Source: Ruoffia halotolerans
GTDB lineage: Bacteria; Bacillota; Bacilli; Lactobacillales; Aerococcaceae
Direction of reading: 5' to 3'
Length of the DNA: 64,000 nucleotides
Assembly (NCBI RefSeq): GCF_014049385.1
Contig: NZ_JACAOA010000007.1
Span: forward strand, 1-64,000
Shown here: piece after piece, positions 8,329 through 16,786 of the stretch
Numbering within the stretch: position 1 is the first letter of the stretch
Layout: every line of letters begins with the position of its first letter
Translations under genes and position numbers: made by a program
Notes under the pieces: model-generated
What the model was told of the DNA's origin: nothing
The model's database searches: none
The model's input: the letters and a program-made list of their open reading frames with translations, nothing else

Positions 8329-9729
8329 ATGATGGCTACTAATAATGAAAAATATCAATTACAAATCTTGCCTCGAGAGAAAGTGTTTCGCGATCCCGTT
8401 CATGACTACATTCATATTCAAGATTCGATTATCTTAAAGTTAATTGATACGGTCGAATTCCAACGTCTGCGTCGAATTCGTCAACTTGGGACGTCTTCTT
8501 ACACCTTCCACGGTGCAGAGCATAGCCGTTTCAACCATTCTTTAGGTGTGTATGAGATTACACGTCGCATCATCAACAATTTTGTACGAAATTATCCTAG
8601 TCTCGAAGCCGGTGATGGCTTATGGGACGATAGCGAACGTCTTGTTGCCTTATGTGCGGCACTTCTGCATGATATTGGTCACGGGCCCTTCTCACATACG
8701 TTTGAAGGGATTTTCGGTACCGACCATGAAGTAGTCACTCAAAAAATTATTATGTCACCCGATACTGAAATTAATCATGTATTGAAGTTAATGGGTGATG
8801 ATTTTCCAGAAAAAGTTGCCAGCGTCATTAATAAAACTTACTCTAATCAGCAAGTCGTTCAATTAATTTCCAGTCAAATTGACGCTGACCGAATGGATTA
8901 TTTAATTCGCGACGCCTATTATGCTGGCGTGAGTTACGGTGCTTTTGATATTACTCGAATTTTGCGTGTCATTCGGCCATTCAACAACCAAATTGTCTTT
9001 GATTTCTCAGGGATGCACGCAGTTGAACACTATATTGTGAGTCGCTATCAAATGTATATGCAAGTGTATTTCCACCCCGTTTCACGCGGAATGGAAGAAG
9101 TGTTACGTAACTTACTTGCTCGTGCAAAATATTGTTACGACCAAAAACCGGAAACAATGACACATTCCATTGATTTGTTGATTCCTTTCTTAGAAGGTGA
9201 ATGGGATTTAGATGACTATTTACGTCTAGATGACTACGTTTTAAGTAGTTATTTCTCACATTGGTTACTTGAAGATGACGACATATTGAAGGATTTAGCA
9301 TACCGTTTCTTAAACCGGAAACCGTTCAAGTCACTCTTATCAAGCGATGACCAGCGTGATGAATTAACGTCTTCAATTCAAAACGAAATGCGGGCTGAAG
9401 GCTTTGACCCAGAATATTACTTTGGTGAAAATAGTTCCTTTGACTTGCCCTATGATTTCTATCGCCCTGACTCAACAAGTACGAGAACACAGATTGATTT
9501 CTTAACAAAGCAAAATCAAGTTGTCGAATTATCACAAGTCAGTGCCTTAGTGCAGTCGTTAACCGGAGTACCGCGTGGAGAGCAACGCTTGTATTATCCT
9601 CGCGAAGTCTTACACACGATACTTAAAATCCCTGAAGCAGATTTAACACCTGATCAGGAAAAAATAATCGCTGCTTATAATGAAGAGACAAATGATGTCA
9701 CGTTTAATATTCAACAGAGATTATTTTAA
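8329..9729 (+). CDS. HD-domain dNTP triphosphohydrolase (YwfO/EF1143-like)
   Basis: This 466-residue protein is of the SAMHD1/dGTPase branch of HD proteins. The metal site is visible as H65, H114-D115 (LLHDIGHGPFSH) and a later Asp in QIDADRMDYL near 184. The N-terminal FRDPVHDYIHI and the EFQRLRRIRQLG segments are diagnostic. The Enterococcus homologue EF1143 is known to hydrolyse dNTPs, so control of dNTP pools is likely. There are two adjacent ATG codons (8329 and 8332); AAGGAG is better spaced for the second. It follows lipL closely and probably shares its transcript. Confidence 0.9.
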   Translation: MMATNNEKYQLQILPREKVFRDPVHDYIHIQDSIILKLIDTVEFQRLRRIRQLGTSSYTFHGAEHSRFNHSLGVYEITRRIINNFVRNYPSLEAGDGLWDDSERLVALCAALLHDIGHGPFSHTFEGIFGTDHEVVTQKIIMSPDTEINHVLKLMGDDFPEKVASVINKTYSNQQVVQLISSQIDADRMDYLIRDAYYAGVSYGAFDITRILRVIRPFNNQIVFDFSGMHAVEHYIVSRYQMYMQVYFHPVSRGMEEVLRNLLARAKYCYDQKPETMTHSIDLLIPFLEGEWDLDDYLRLDDYVLSSYFSHWLLEDDDILKDLAYRFLNRKPFKSLLSSDDQRDELTSSIQNEMRAEGFDPEYYFGENSSFDLPYDFYRPDSTSTRTQIDFLTKQNQVVELSQVSALVQSLTGVPRGEQRLYYPREVLHTILKIPEADLTPDQEKIIAAYNEETNDVTFNIQQRLF

Positions 9730-9756
9730 GATTTATGGCTTGGATTAGAGCATATT

Positions 9757-9800
9757 CCCCAGCACTTTTGGTTGTATAACCGGAATTGTTGGGGATTTTG
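9757..9800 (+). terminator. Long hairpin terminator after the HD gene
   Basis: CCCCAGCA (9757-9764) pairs with TGTTGGGG (9787-9794). The pairing continues inward through TTTTGGTT/AACCGGAA, giving about 16 bp with one mismatch and a GTAT loop. ATTTTGTTT follows, so it can end the lipL-HD transcript. It may also be part of the repeat cluster just downstream. Confidence 0.7.
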
Positions 9801-9822
9801 TTTGTGGTGGGGCGTGAGCGTG

Positions 9823-9913
9823 TCCCTGAGATTTTCTCAAGGATAGTTTGGTGCCCTGAATAGTTCTTAGGGATCCTTTTCGGCGTTTCGTGTCCCTGAC
9901 TTTTTCTCAAGGA
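9823..9913. repeat. Three spaced copies of a CCCTGA...TCAAGG imperfect palindrome
   Basis: Copies lie at 9823-9843, 9853-9874 and 9893-9913. Each is a short imperfect hairpin of the form TCCCTGA-n-TCAAGGA with a recurrent mismatch, about 30-40 bp apart. The first and third copies share GTGTCCCTGA and TTTTTCTCAAGGA or close variants. They sit between convergent genes. This looks like a dispersed intergenic repeat; its function is unknown. Confidence 0.65.
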
Positions 9914-9943
9914 AACATTTTCCATACACCTGATTTCCCCTAC

Positions 9944-9975
9944 CAAAAAAAGGATACGCCACAATGACGTATCCT
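9944..9975 (-). terminator. Terminator of the metQ-amidohydrolase operon
   Basis: An 8-bp stem (9951-9958/9968-9975) is followed by seven U on the minus strand, 7 bp after the M20 stop codon. Confidence 0.92.
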
Positions 9976-9982
9976 GTATAAT

Positions 9983-11173
9983 CTAAGCTTGATTCAAATA
10001 ATCTAATGCGAATTCAACGTGGAAGGATGCCATGATTGGTAATACATCTTCATCTAAATTGAATTTCTCGTGATGCAAACCGTATGAAGTTTCTTCAGAA
10101 CTACTTACCCCAACGCGAGCATATGTTCCTGGGATTTTTGTTAAGAAGTCCGCAAAGTCATCTGAGCCCATACTTGGCTGGCTTTGTTTGATGACGTTTG
10201 CTTCTCCGACAATTTTCACTCCCGCACGTTGGGCACGTAATGTTGCATCCTCGTCATTAATGTTTGGCGCTGCAGCCGGATAGTTTTCAAACTCAATCGT
10301 TGCACCAAATACTTTCGCAATATCATGAGCAGTTTCTTCTATCTTAGCTAAAAAACGTTCGCGTGTTTCATGACTTAATGTACGTAATGTCCCCTCGATT
10401 TTTGCATGATTGGAAACAATATTATAACGCGTACCTGAAGTGAATTTTCCAATTCCGATCACTGCTGGTTCTAAGGGATTCAGTAAGCGGGATACTAAGT
10501 TTTGTAATTCCGTTACAATATTTGCTCCGGCAGCTAAAGCATCAACGCCAGTATGTGGGCGGGCAACATGGGCACTTTTACCTATGACGTTAATTGTAAA
10601 GATATCACAAGATGCCATAGTAGGTCCTGACACTGCTTGAATGGTACCGACTGGTAAGGCTGGGTCTACATGCATACCAAACACTTGACCTACGCCATCT
10701 AATAGACCACTTTCGATAAATTGGTACGCACCGCTCCCAATTTCTTCTGCTTGTTGGAAAGCCACTAAGACAGTTCCAGCAAACTGTTCACGGTGTGATG
10801 CTAAATAAGCAACCGCACCAAGAAGCCCTGAGTTGTGGGCGTCATGACCACACGCATGCATTATCCCTTCATTTAATGATGGGAAATCGTGACTAGTCGC
10901 TTCTGTGATTTCTAAGGCATCAATATCCGCACGCAGTAATACTTTTCGCTCGCGTTGGCTTTGGGTCGCATCATTCTTTGTTCCTGTAATCGTCCCTAAA
11001 GTTCCTGTTTCACCTACTTTTTCAAAAGGAACATTGAGATCCGTAAGTATTTCTTGGATTTTCTCAGCTGTCTTAAATTCTTTTAAACTAGGTTCAGGAT
11101 GTTGATGGAAATGACGACGCCATGTTACGATTTGTTCTTTATTTGCTTGAATTTCTGGAATAACTTGTACCAA
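9983..11173 (-). CDS. M20D amidohydrolase (N-acyl-amino acid hydrolase type)
   Basis: This 396-residue cytosolic metallo-amidohydrolase is of the IAA-amino-acid/N-acetyl-amino-acid hydrolase group. RRHFHQHPEPSLKE is the N-terminal signature. Metal ligands are visible in HACGHDAHN, QQAEE and the late GSDDFADF and LHHEKFN segments. A central dimerisation domain (about 185-295) starts near CDIFTINVIGKSAH. It is the last gene of the Met T-box operon, 38 bp after a MetQ-like gene. A role in freeing methionine or a sulfur amino acid from N-acyl forms is inferred from that context. The family alone does not give the substrate. Confidence 0.88.
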   Translation of the reverse strand: MVQVIPEIQANKEQIVTWRRHFHQHPEPSLKEFKTAEKIQEILTDLNVPFEKVGETGTLGTITGTKNDATQSQRERKVLLRADIDALEITEATSHDFPSLNEGIMHACGHDAHNSGLLGAVAYLASHREQFAGTVLVAFQQAEEIGSGAYQFIESGLLDGVGQVFGMHVDPALPVGTIQAVSGPTMASCDIFTINVIGKSAHVARPHTGVDALAAGANIVTELQNLVSRLLNPLEPAVIGIGKFTSGTRYNIVSNHAKIEGTLRTLSHETRERFLAKIEETAHDIAKVFGATIEFENYPAAAPNINDEDATLRAQRAGVKIVGEANVIKQSQPSMGSDDFADFLTKIPGTYARVGVSSSEETSYGLHHEKFNLDEDVLPIMASFHVEFALDYLNQA

Positions 11174-11211
11174 TTTAGTTCCTACTTTCTATTGCCTTTA
11201 TTACTAAGTTT

Positions 11212-12084
11212 CTACTCTGCCACTTCTGTGACCGTTTGATTCTCAATATCAACGTCGTATTCTCTGAATACTGGGATTAATGAACCGTCACTTGATTCTT
11301 TAATAATTTCAGCGATTTCATCTGTTTGGAATAACTCAACGATTTTTAAATATAATGGGTTGTCTTTGTCTTCTTCACGGGCTGCAATCACATTAATATA
11401 CATCGGATTCACATTATCTAAATTATGAGCATCCGCAAAAATCGCATCTGAAACTTTAAGTCCTGCATCTGAAGCAAAACCAGTATTAATAATTGCCGCA
11501 TCAACATCTTGCAGTACTACAGCTGCCATCGCTGGGTCTAATAATTCAAACTGTAAATTTTTGGGATTATCTAAAATGTCTTTCTCTTCTGGGAAAATGC
11601 CCGCCGCCTCATCGACATCAATTAACCCAGCAATTTCTAAGGCTTGAAGCGCGCGTCCATAAGTTGATGGATCGTTTGGAATCGCTATCGTTCCGCCATC
11701 TGGAATATCTTCCACTGACGTGTGTTTATCAGAATATAAACCTAAAGGCGTAATTAATGTATTCCCTATCGGTGTAATTGTTCCATTATTTTCATCATTC
11801 CAAGAAAATAAAAACGGATACCCTTGCGTAGCGTTTAAATCTAATGAGCCATTTTGTAAGGCTTCATTTGGTTGATTGTAATCTGAGAATAGCACCAGTT
11901 CAATTTCAATGCCTTCTTGTTCTAGCGCATTTTCAACGACAACATCCCAATAATCATAAGCATTTGAACTGGCTAAGCCTATCGTTACTTTCTCACCTTC
12001 AAATTTCCCTTGGGCAGAGGCTTGAATTGGTAAAAAGCTTGCGATAGTAATGATTGTTAAGGATGAATATAATAATTTTTTCAT
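11212..12084 (-). CDS. MetQ/NlpA-family binding protein, divergent copy
   Basis: This 290-residue extracellular binding protein is of the NlpA (MetQ) family. The signal peptide ends ASAQ with no lipobox Cys. It is the most divergent of four tandem copies. Its NATQGYPFL replaces the NAFQHVAFL of the others, and DPSTYGRAL replaces DPTNGGRAL; these are ligand-pocket positions, so the ligand may differ. It also lacks the acidic Ser/Glu tail. It lies after an intercistronic hairpin and before the M20 gene. No MetN ATPase or MetI permease gene is present in the window. Confidence 0.9.
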   Translation of the reverse strand: MKKLLYSSLTIITIASFLPIQASAQGKFEGEKVTIGLASSNAYDYWDVVVENALEQEGIEIELVLFSDYNQPNEALQNGSLDLNATQGYPFLFSWNDENNGTITPIGNTLITPLGLYSDKHTSVEDIPDGGTIAIPNDPSTYGRALQALEIAGLIDVDEAAGIFPEEKDILDNPKNLQFELLDPAMAAVVLQDVDAAIINTGFASDAGLKVSDAIFADAHNLDNVNPMYINVIAAREEDKDNPLYLKIVELFQTDEIAEIIKESSDGSLIPVFREYDVDIENQTVTEVAE

Positions 12085-12102
12085 TGCAAACCTCCATTTT
12101 TT

Positions 12103-12162
12103 ATTAAAAAAGCGTAAGTAATATCTACAACCACTTTCTTCATTGTAGCTTACTTACGCTTT
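12103..12162 (-). terminator. Intercistronic terminator-like hairpin between MetQ copies
   Basis: A 13-bp stem (12109-12121/12150-12162) plus a 6-bp inner stem (12125-12130/12143-12148) is followed on the minus strand by TTTTTTAATAA. It lies between the third and fourth MetQ genes and probably lowers expression of the last MetQ copy and the M20 gene. Confidence 0.85.
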
Positions 12163-12188
12163 AAGTTTGTTCCTTTTAAAGTGTTTGA

Positions 12189-13097
12189 CTATTCAGCTGA
12201 CTCTTCTGATTCTTCCGTTGTTTCTTCTGATTCAGATGAATCTGATCCTTCTTCTTCGCCTTCTTCAGTCCATGCTGGAACATCTCCACCGTTACTTGCT
12301 TCAGCTAATTTCTCAGCAACTTCGTCTGTTTGGTATAATTCTACAACTTTAGCAAATAATTCGCTGTCTGCGTTGTCACCATTTACTGCGATAATGTTTT
12401 TGTAATCATCTGGTAAGTCTGCAGGATTTTCTGCATCTAGGAAGATAGCATCTTCAACACTTAAACCGGCGTCTAAAGCAAATGTGTTATTAATAACTGC
12501 CGCATCCACATCTGGTAAAGCTTGCGCAATTTGTGCTGCTTCTAATTCTTCAAATTGAATATTTAATGGGTTATCAGTTACGTCTGCAACCGTTGGTAAA
12601 ATACCTGCTTCATCATCGACTTCGATTAAGCCAGCTAATTCTAAACCTAATAATGCACGTCCACCGTTTGTTGGGTCATTAGGAATTGCGATCACTGCAT
12701 CTTCTGGGATCTCTTCAATTGAAGTAATTGATTCAGAATACACTCCTAATGGTGTAACATATGAGAAACCTAAAGCTTCTAGGTTACCATCATTTGCTTC
12801 ATTCCATTCGTTTAAGAAAGCTACGTGTTGGAAAGCATTTAAATCTGTTGATCCGTCTTGTAAAGCAACGTTTGGTTGCACATAGTCTGTAAATAATACT
12901 AATTCTAGTTCAATACCTTCTTGCTCTAAGGCTTGTTCTGAAACAAATTCCCAAACTTGTTCTTCTGCTTCACTTACGACACCAACGGTTACTCTTTCGC
13001 CTTCAAATTCACCTTGAGCTTGAACTGCTGAAGTTGCTCCAACTAAAACACTACCCGCTAATGATAATACACCTAATGATTTTAAGAATTTTTTCAT
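12189..13097 (-). CDS. metQ: MetQ-like methionine-binding protein with acidic tail
   Basis: This 302-residue NlpA-family protein has a signal peptide ending VQAQ without a lipobox Cys. The binding motifs NAFQHVAFLNEWNE and PNDPTNGGRAL match MetQ. After GDVPAW it has a tail of about 30 residues dominated by Glu and Ser that is not part of the MetQ fold. It is the third of four tandem paralogues under the Met T-box, 23 bp after the preceding copy. Methionine or a close analogue is the likely ligand from family and T-box together. Confidence 0.92.
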   Translation of the reverse strand: MKKFLKSLGVLSLAGSVLVGATSAVQAQGEFEGERVTVGVVSEAEEQVWEFVSEQALEQEGIELELVLFTDYVQPNVALQDGSTDLNAFQHVAFLNEWNEANDGNLEALGFSYVTPLGVYSESITSIEEIPEDAVIAIPNDPTNGGRALLGLELAGLIEVDDEAGILPTVADVTDNPLNIQFEELEAAQIAQALPDVDAAVINNTFALDAGLSVEDAIFLDAENPADLPDDYKNIIAVNGDNADSELFAKVVELYQTDEVAEKLAEASNGGDVPAWTEEGEEEGSDSSESEETTEESEESAE

Positions 13098-13120
13098 GAT
13101 AAATCTCTCCTTTTTTATGA

Positions 13121-14038
13121 TTATTCAGTATCTTCTGTTGATTCTTCACTTGATTCTTCTGATCCATCTGTACTTTCAGCAGGCTCATAGCCTTCCCATG
13201 CTGGAATACTTCCACCGTTACTTGATTCAATAATTACTTCTGCTACGTCAGCCGTTTGGTATAGTTCTACGATTTTTAATAGTAATGGACTTTCAGCATC
13301 TTCAGAACGTGCCGCAATAATATTACGGTAAGTATCACTTAACTCTTCGGGTGTATCTGTATCTACGAAGATAGCATCTTCTGTTACAGATAAACCTGCG
13401 TCTTCTGCATGACCTGTGTTAATAATCGCTGCCGCAACATCTGGTAATGATTGTGGAATTTGAGCTGCATCTAATTCGATAATTTCTAGATTTAATGGGT
13501 TTTCAGTAATATCATCAATCGTTGGTAATACGCCTACAGCGTCATCTACTTCGATTAATCCTGCGATTTCTAAGGCTAATAAGGCGCGACCACCGTTTGT
13601 TGGGTCATTAGGGACTGCGATACTGTCACCATCCACAATTTCTTCAACTGATGTAATTTTGTCTGAGTATAAGCCCATTGGTGTAACTAAAGTAAAGCCT
13701 AAGTTCACTAAATCTTCGTCGTTCGCTTCGTTCCAGTTTTCTAAAAAGGCAACGTGTTGAAAGGCATTTATATCTAAAGACCCATTCGCTAAAGCTTCAT
13801 TGGGCTGGTTATAGTCAGTTAATAGTGTGACATCAATCTCAATACCTTCTTGTTCTAAAGCTTTTTCGGCAACATAGCCCCAAACTTCTGCACCATTATC
13901 TCCAACAACACCAACGTTGACTTGCTCGCCTTCAAATTCTCCCGAACTTTCTTGTGCAAATGCCACTTGAGTAGCTGGCGCTAGAATGAGTGAACTTGTC
14001 AGGGCAACTTTTCCTAACTTCTTAAGTAATTTTAACAT
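13121..14038 (-). CDS. metQ: MetQ-like methionine-binding protein with acidic tail
   Basis: This 305-residue paralogue has a signal peptide ending AFAQ, no lipobox Cys, and the NAFQHVAFLENWNE and PNDPTNGGRAL motifs. The C-terminal tail after IPAWEGY is rich in Glu, Ser and Thr. It lies 25 bp after the first copy. Divergence within the mature domain shows an old duplication rather than a recent one. Confidence 0.92.
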   Translation of the reverse strand: MLKLLKKLGKVALTSSLILAPATQVAFAQESSGEFEGEQVNVGVVGDNGAEVWGYVAEKALEQEGIEIDVTLLTDYNQPNEALANGSLDINAFQHVAFLENWNEANDEDLVNLGFTLVTPMGLYSDKITSVEEIVDGDSIAVPNDPTNGGRALLALEIAGLIEVDDAVGVLPTIDDITENPLNLEIIELDAAQIPQSLPDVAAAIINTGHAEDAGLSVTEDAIFVDTDTPEELSDTYRNIIAARSEDAESPLLLKIVELYQTADVAEVIIESSNGGSIPAWEGYEPAESTDGSEESSEESTEDTE

Positions 14039-14063
14039 AGCACTTTTCTCCTTTTATCTTTGA

Positions 14064-14990
14064 CTATTCAGCATCTTCTTCCGTTGACTCTTCGCTACTT
14101 TCTTCTTGACTTGTTTCTTCGCTGCTTGCGTCTTCAGCGTTTTCTCCAATTACTGGCGCATTTTCCCAGGCTGGTTTGTCACCATTGTTAGTTGTGTCAT
14201 ATAAAGCTTGAGCGACTTCTTCAGATTGGTAGTACTCAACAATTTGTAAATATAGGGCATTGTCTTGATTTTCTTCAAGGGCTGCGATGACATTTCGGTA
14301 AGCTTCATTTAATTCTTCTGGATAATCCGCGTCAACGAAGATAGCTTCGTCTAAGCTCAGTCCCGCATCTGTCGCAAAGTTAAGGTTGATGAATGCCGCC
14401 GCAACATCTGGTAATGATAAAGCTAATTGGGCTGCGTCTAATTCTTCAAATTCTAAGTTTAATGGGTTATCTGTAATATCATTGACTGTTGCTAAAGGCC
14501 CCACTTCATCATCTACTTCAATGACACCCGCCAATTCTAAACCAAGTAAAGCACGTCCACCGTTTGTTGGATCATTTGGAATAGCAATTGTATCGCCTTC
14601 TTGTAAGTCATCTAAAGATTCGATGTTTTCTGAATATGCACCCATAGGTGAAACAAAGGTATAACCAATTCCAGTTAAACTTCCGCCATTCGTTTCATTC
14701 CAGTCATCTAAAAAAGCGACGTGTTGGAAGGCGTTTAAATCAAGGGAACCGTCTTGTAATGCAATGTTTGGTTGAACATAGTCATTGAATAAAACTAAAT
14801 CAATGGTGATTCCGTCCTCTTCTGCTTTCTCAACAACGACATTCCAGACTTCTTCTGAGGGTCCAGGAACAATCCCGACCGATACTTCTTCCCCGTCAAA
14901 TTCACTTTGTGCGTGTACCGGAGCACTTGAACCGACAAATAAACTCGCTGCTAATCCGACAACACTTAAACCTTTTAACCATTCTCTCAT
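14064..14990 (-). CDS. metQ: MetQ-like methionine-binding protein with acidic tail, first in operon
   Basis: This 308-residue protein is the first gene after the Met T-box. The signal peptide ends VHAQ and has no lipobox Cys. NAFQHVAFLDDWNE and PNDPTNGGRAL are intact. The C-terminal tail is about 35 residues and ends EESSEESTEEDAE. Such tails could bind cations or wall polymers, but this is speculation. With four binding proteins and no local permease, it presumably feeds a MetNI pair encoded elsewhere. Confidence 0.93.
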   Translation of the reverse strand: MREWLKGLSVVGLAASLFVGSSAPVHAQSEFDGEEVSVGIVPGPSEEVWNVVVEKAEEDGITIDLVLFNDYVQPNIALQDGSLDLNAFQHVAFLDDWNETNGGSLTGIGYTFVSPMGAYSENIESLDDLQEGDTIAIPNDPTNGGRALLGLELAGVIEVDDEVGPLATVNDITDNPLNLEFEELDAAQLALSLPDVAAAFINLNFATDAGLSLDEAIFVDADYPEELNEAYRNVIAALEENQDNALYLQIVEYYQSEEVAQALYDTTNNGDKPAWENAPVIGENAEDASSEETSQEESSEESTEEDAE

Positions 14991-15070
14991 TTTACCCTCT
15001 CCTTGTTTACTAATATATTGACCATTCTATTATTTGACAAAAATATGACTTGCGACATAAAATTAACTAC

Positions 15071-15364
15071 AAAAAAACCCCCATCCTATGAAAAGGACGA
15101 GAGTATAAACTTCGTGTTACCACCTTAATTTGTCATTTCATCACTGAAATAACCTCTACCAGTACATGTGTTTAAAATACAATAACCATATACTGTGGCA
15201 TCTCTAACGGGTGCATCCGTTCATCCTTATTGCGTTACGCATTCAGAATGACCGCTCAGTAGCCATTTTCAACCGATCGTCACTTACTCACTTTCACCAA
15301 GCGTGAGCTCTCTAAAAAGTTTGATTGATTTACTTTCCACATCAAAGCGTTTTATTTATCTGTT
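15071..15364 (-). promoter_or_regulatory. Methionine T-box riboswitch of the metQ operon
   Basis: The leader ends in the T-box sequence AAGGTGGTAACACG (15113-15126, minus strand) followed by a terminator (15078-15086/15095-15103) and seven U. In stem I the specifier is read as AUG (15264-15266), followed by GCU-ACU-GAG, the same layout as the second T-box in this window. Uncharged tRNA-Met should stabilise the antiterminator and turn the operon on. Confidence 0.93.
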
Positions 15365-15370
15365 GAGACT

Positions 15371-15399
15371 ATAATAGTACACAAATTTTACTTTGTCAA
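15371..15399 (-). promoter_or_regulatory. Promoter of the metQ T-box operon
   Basis: TTGACA (15394-15399) and TATTAT (15371-15376) are 17 bp apart on the minus strand. The -35 box overlaps that of the divergent aminotransferase promoter. Confidence 0.88.
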
Positions 15400-15421
15400 A
15401 CATTTTATTAAAAAATATGTT
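15393..15421 (+). promoter_or_regulatory. Putative aminotransferase promoter, overlapping divergent -35
   Basis: TTGTCA (15393-15398) and TATGTT (15416-15421) are 17 bp apart. The -35 hexamer occupies nearly the same bases as the opposite-strand TTGACA. Confidence 0.6.
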
Positions 15422-15455
15422 AGACTTAAGCATATCATTAGAGGAGTTGATGAGA

Positions 15456-16625
15456 ATGGATTATAAAAACATTAATAAACACTTACTAAACACGTCGGAG
15501 AATCTCATCCGTCTTTTTAACGACCAAATCAGTCACATTGAAGATTTGTTATTTTTTAATGTTGGTGAACCGGATTTTCCGACACCAGAAAATATTAAAC
15601 AAGCAGCGATCAAATCAATCAATGCTGATCAAAGTTTCTATGCCCATTCTCGAGGGGTGTATGAACTGCGTGAAGCGATTCAGCGTTACTTGAAACGTAA
15701 ATATGATTTGGATTATTATCCAGATAATCAAATCATCGTCACAGCTGGCGCAACCCAAGCTTTATACCTGGCGGTGACTGGCTTAGTTAATCAAGGAGAC
15801 GAAGTGTTGGTCGTTGATCCTAATTATGTTATATATAATACTCAAATTTCTTTATCGGGCGCAAAAGCTGTTGCCATTGATGTTAGTTCAACTCAATTTA
15901 AGTTAACACCTCAATTATTAAAAGAAAACATTACTGATAAGACAAAAGCACTGTTTTTAAATCACCCGACAAATCCTACGGGAGTTACTTATACTGACGA
16001 TGAGATTAAAGCCTTAGCTGAAGTCATTAAAGAGCAGCAAATTTATGTCATCTCAGATGAAGTGTATTCAGAATTTAGTTACGGATCTAAACATACGTCG
16101 ATGGCAAAATTTGTACCTGAATTAACTTTATTAATTAATGGAACGTCAAAATCTCATGCAATGACTGGCTGGCGTTCCGCTTTCTTAGCCGGACCTGCAG
16201 AATTAATTAACTCAATCTACCCACTACATCAGTCAGTTCTGACAGCGATTAGTACTCAAATTCAATACGCTAGTATCGAAGCTTACGACAATAGCGATGC
16301 CGAAATTCAACGCATGTTAGAAGATTATCAAGCACGCCGTGATTTTCTTATCGAAGGGTTAAGTGAATTGGAATATGACTTCATTATTCCTGAAGGTGCT
16401 TTTTATCTTTTCAGTAAAATTCCAGCTTGGTATGAAGGTGACGATTACCAATTCTGTCTAGATTTAGCCCATGAAGTTAAAATCGCTGTCACACCTGCTC
16501 AAATATTTGGTGAGGCAGGTCGCGGACACTTTAGAATCAGTTATGTTTCAAGTATGGCCAATTTAAAAATATTACTCGAACAACTTAAAGTCTTCGAAAC
16601 GTCTTATAAAGAAAAGAAAGCATAG
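15456..16625 (+). CDS. Class I/II PLP-dependent aminotransferase
   Basis: This 389-residue fold-type I aminotransferase has NVGEPDFPTP at 35-44, the substrate loop NHPTNPTG at 169-176, Asp201 in SDEVYSEF, the PLP lysine Lys232 in GTSKSHAMTGWR, and a C-terminal Arg in GHFRISY. A TTG start at 15393 would overlap the promoter. The ATG at 15456 is 9 nt after GAGGAG and is preferred over an ATG at 15450. It is divergent from the Met T-box operon, so a role in methionine or aromatic keto-acid transamination is possible but not shown. Confidence 0.9.
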   Translation: MDYKNINKHLLNTSENLIRLFNDQISHIEDLLFFNVGEPDFPTPENIKQAAIKSINADQSFYAHSRGVYELREAIQRYLKRKYDLDYYPDNQIIVTAGATQALYLAVTGLVNQGDEVLVVDPNYVIYNTQISLSGAKAVAIDVSSTQFKLTPQLLKENITDKTKALFLNHPTNPTGVTYTDDEIKALAEVIKEQQIYVISDEVYSEFSYGSKHTSMAKFVPELTLLINGTSKSHAMTGWRSAFLAGPAELINSIYPLHQSVLTAISTQIQYASIEAYDNSDAEIQRMLEDYQARRDFLIEGLSELEYDFIIPEGAFYLFSKIPAWYEGDDYQFCLDLAHEVKIAVTPAQIFGEAGRGHFRISYVSSMANLKILLEQLKVFETSYKEKKA

Positions 16626-16632
16626 ATATAGC

Positions 16633-16664
16633 AAAAGCACTCAACCCGGGTTGAGTGCTTTTTT
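16633..16664 (+). terminator. Terminator after the aminotransferase
   Basis: A 15-bp perfect palindrome (16633-16647/16648-16662) is followed by a T-run. An A-tract on the other side could let it act in both directions. Confidence 0.93.
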
Positions 16665-16786
16665 GTAATTTTATACTGGTCCTATAATCATGGACAACAC
16701 GATATAAACGGATTTCATTCGTTTACTAAATTAATTTCTATCATAATAAACGCAGTCATGCTATGCCACTATCTTGGAGTTAAATC

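Noticed and set aside
9704-9964. 86-codon minus-strand open frame between the HD gene and the M20 gene
   Set aside because: It is made of the CCCTGA-type palindromes and part of two terminator regions, and it has no ribosome site. The frame is a by-product of the repeat.
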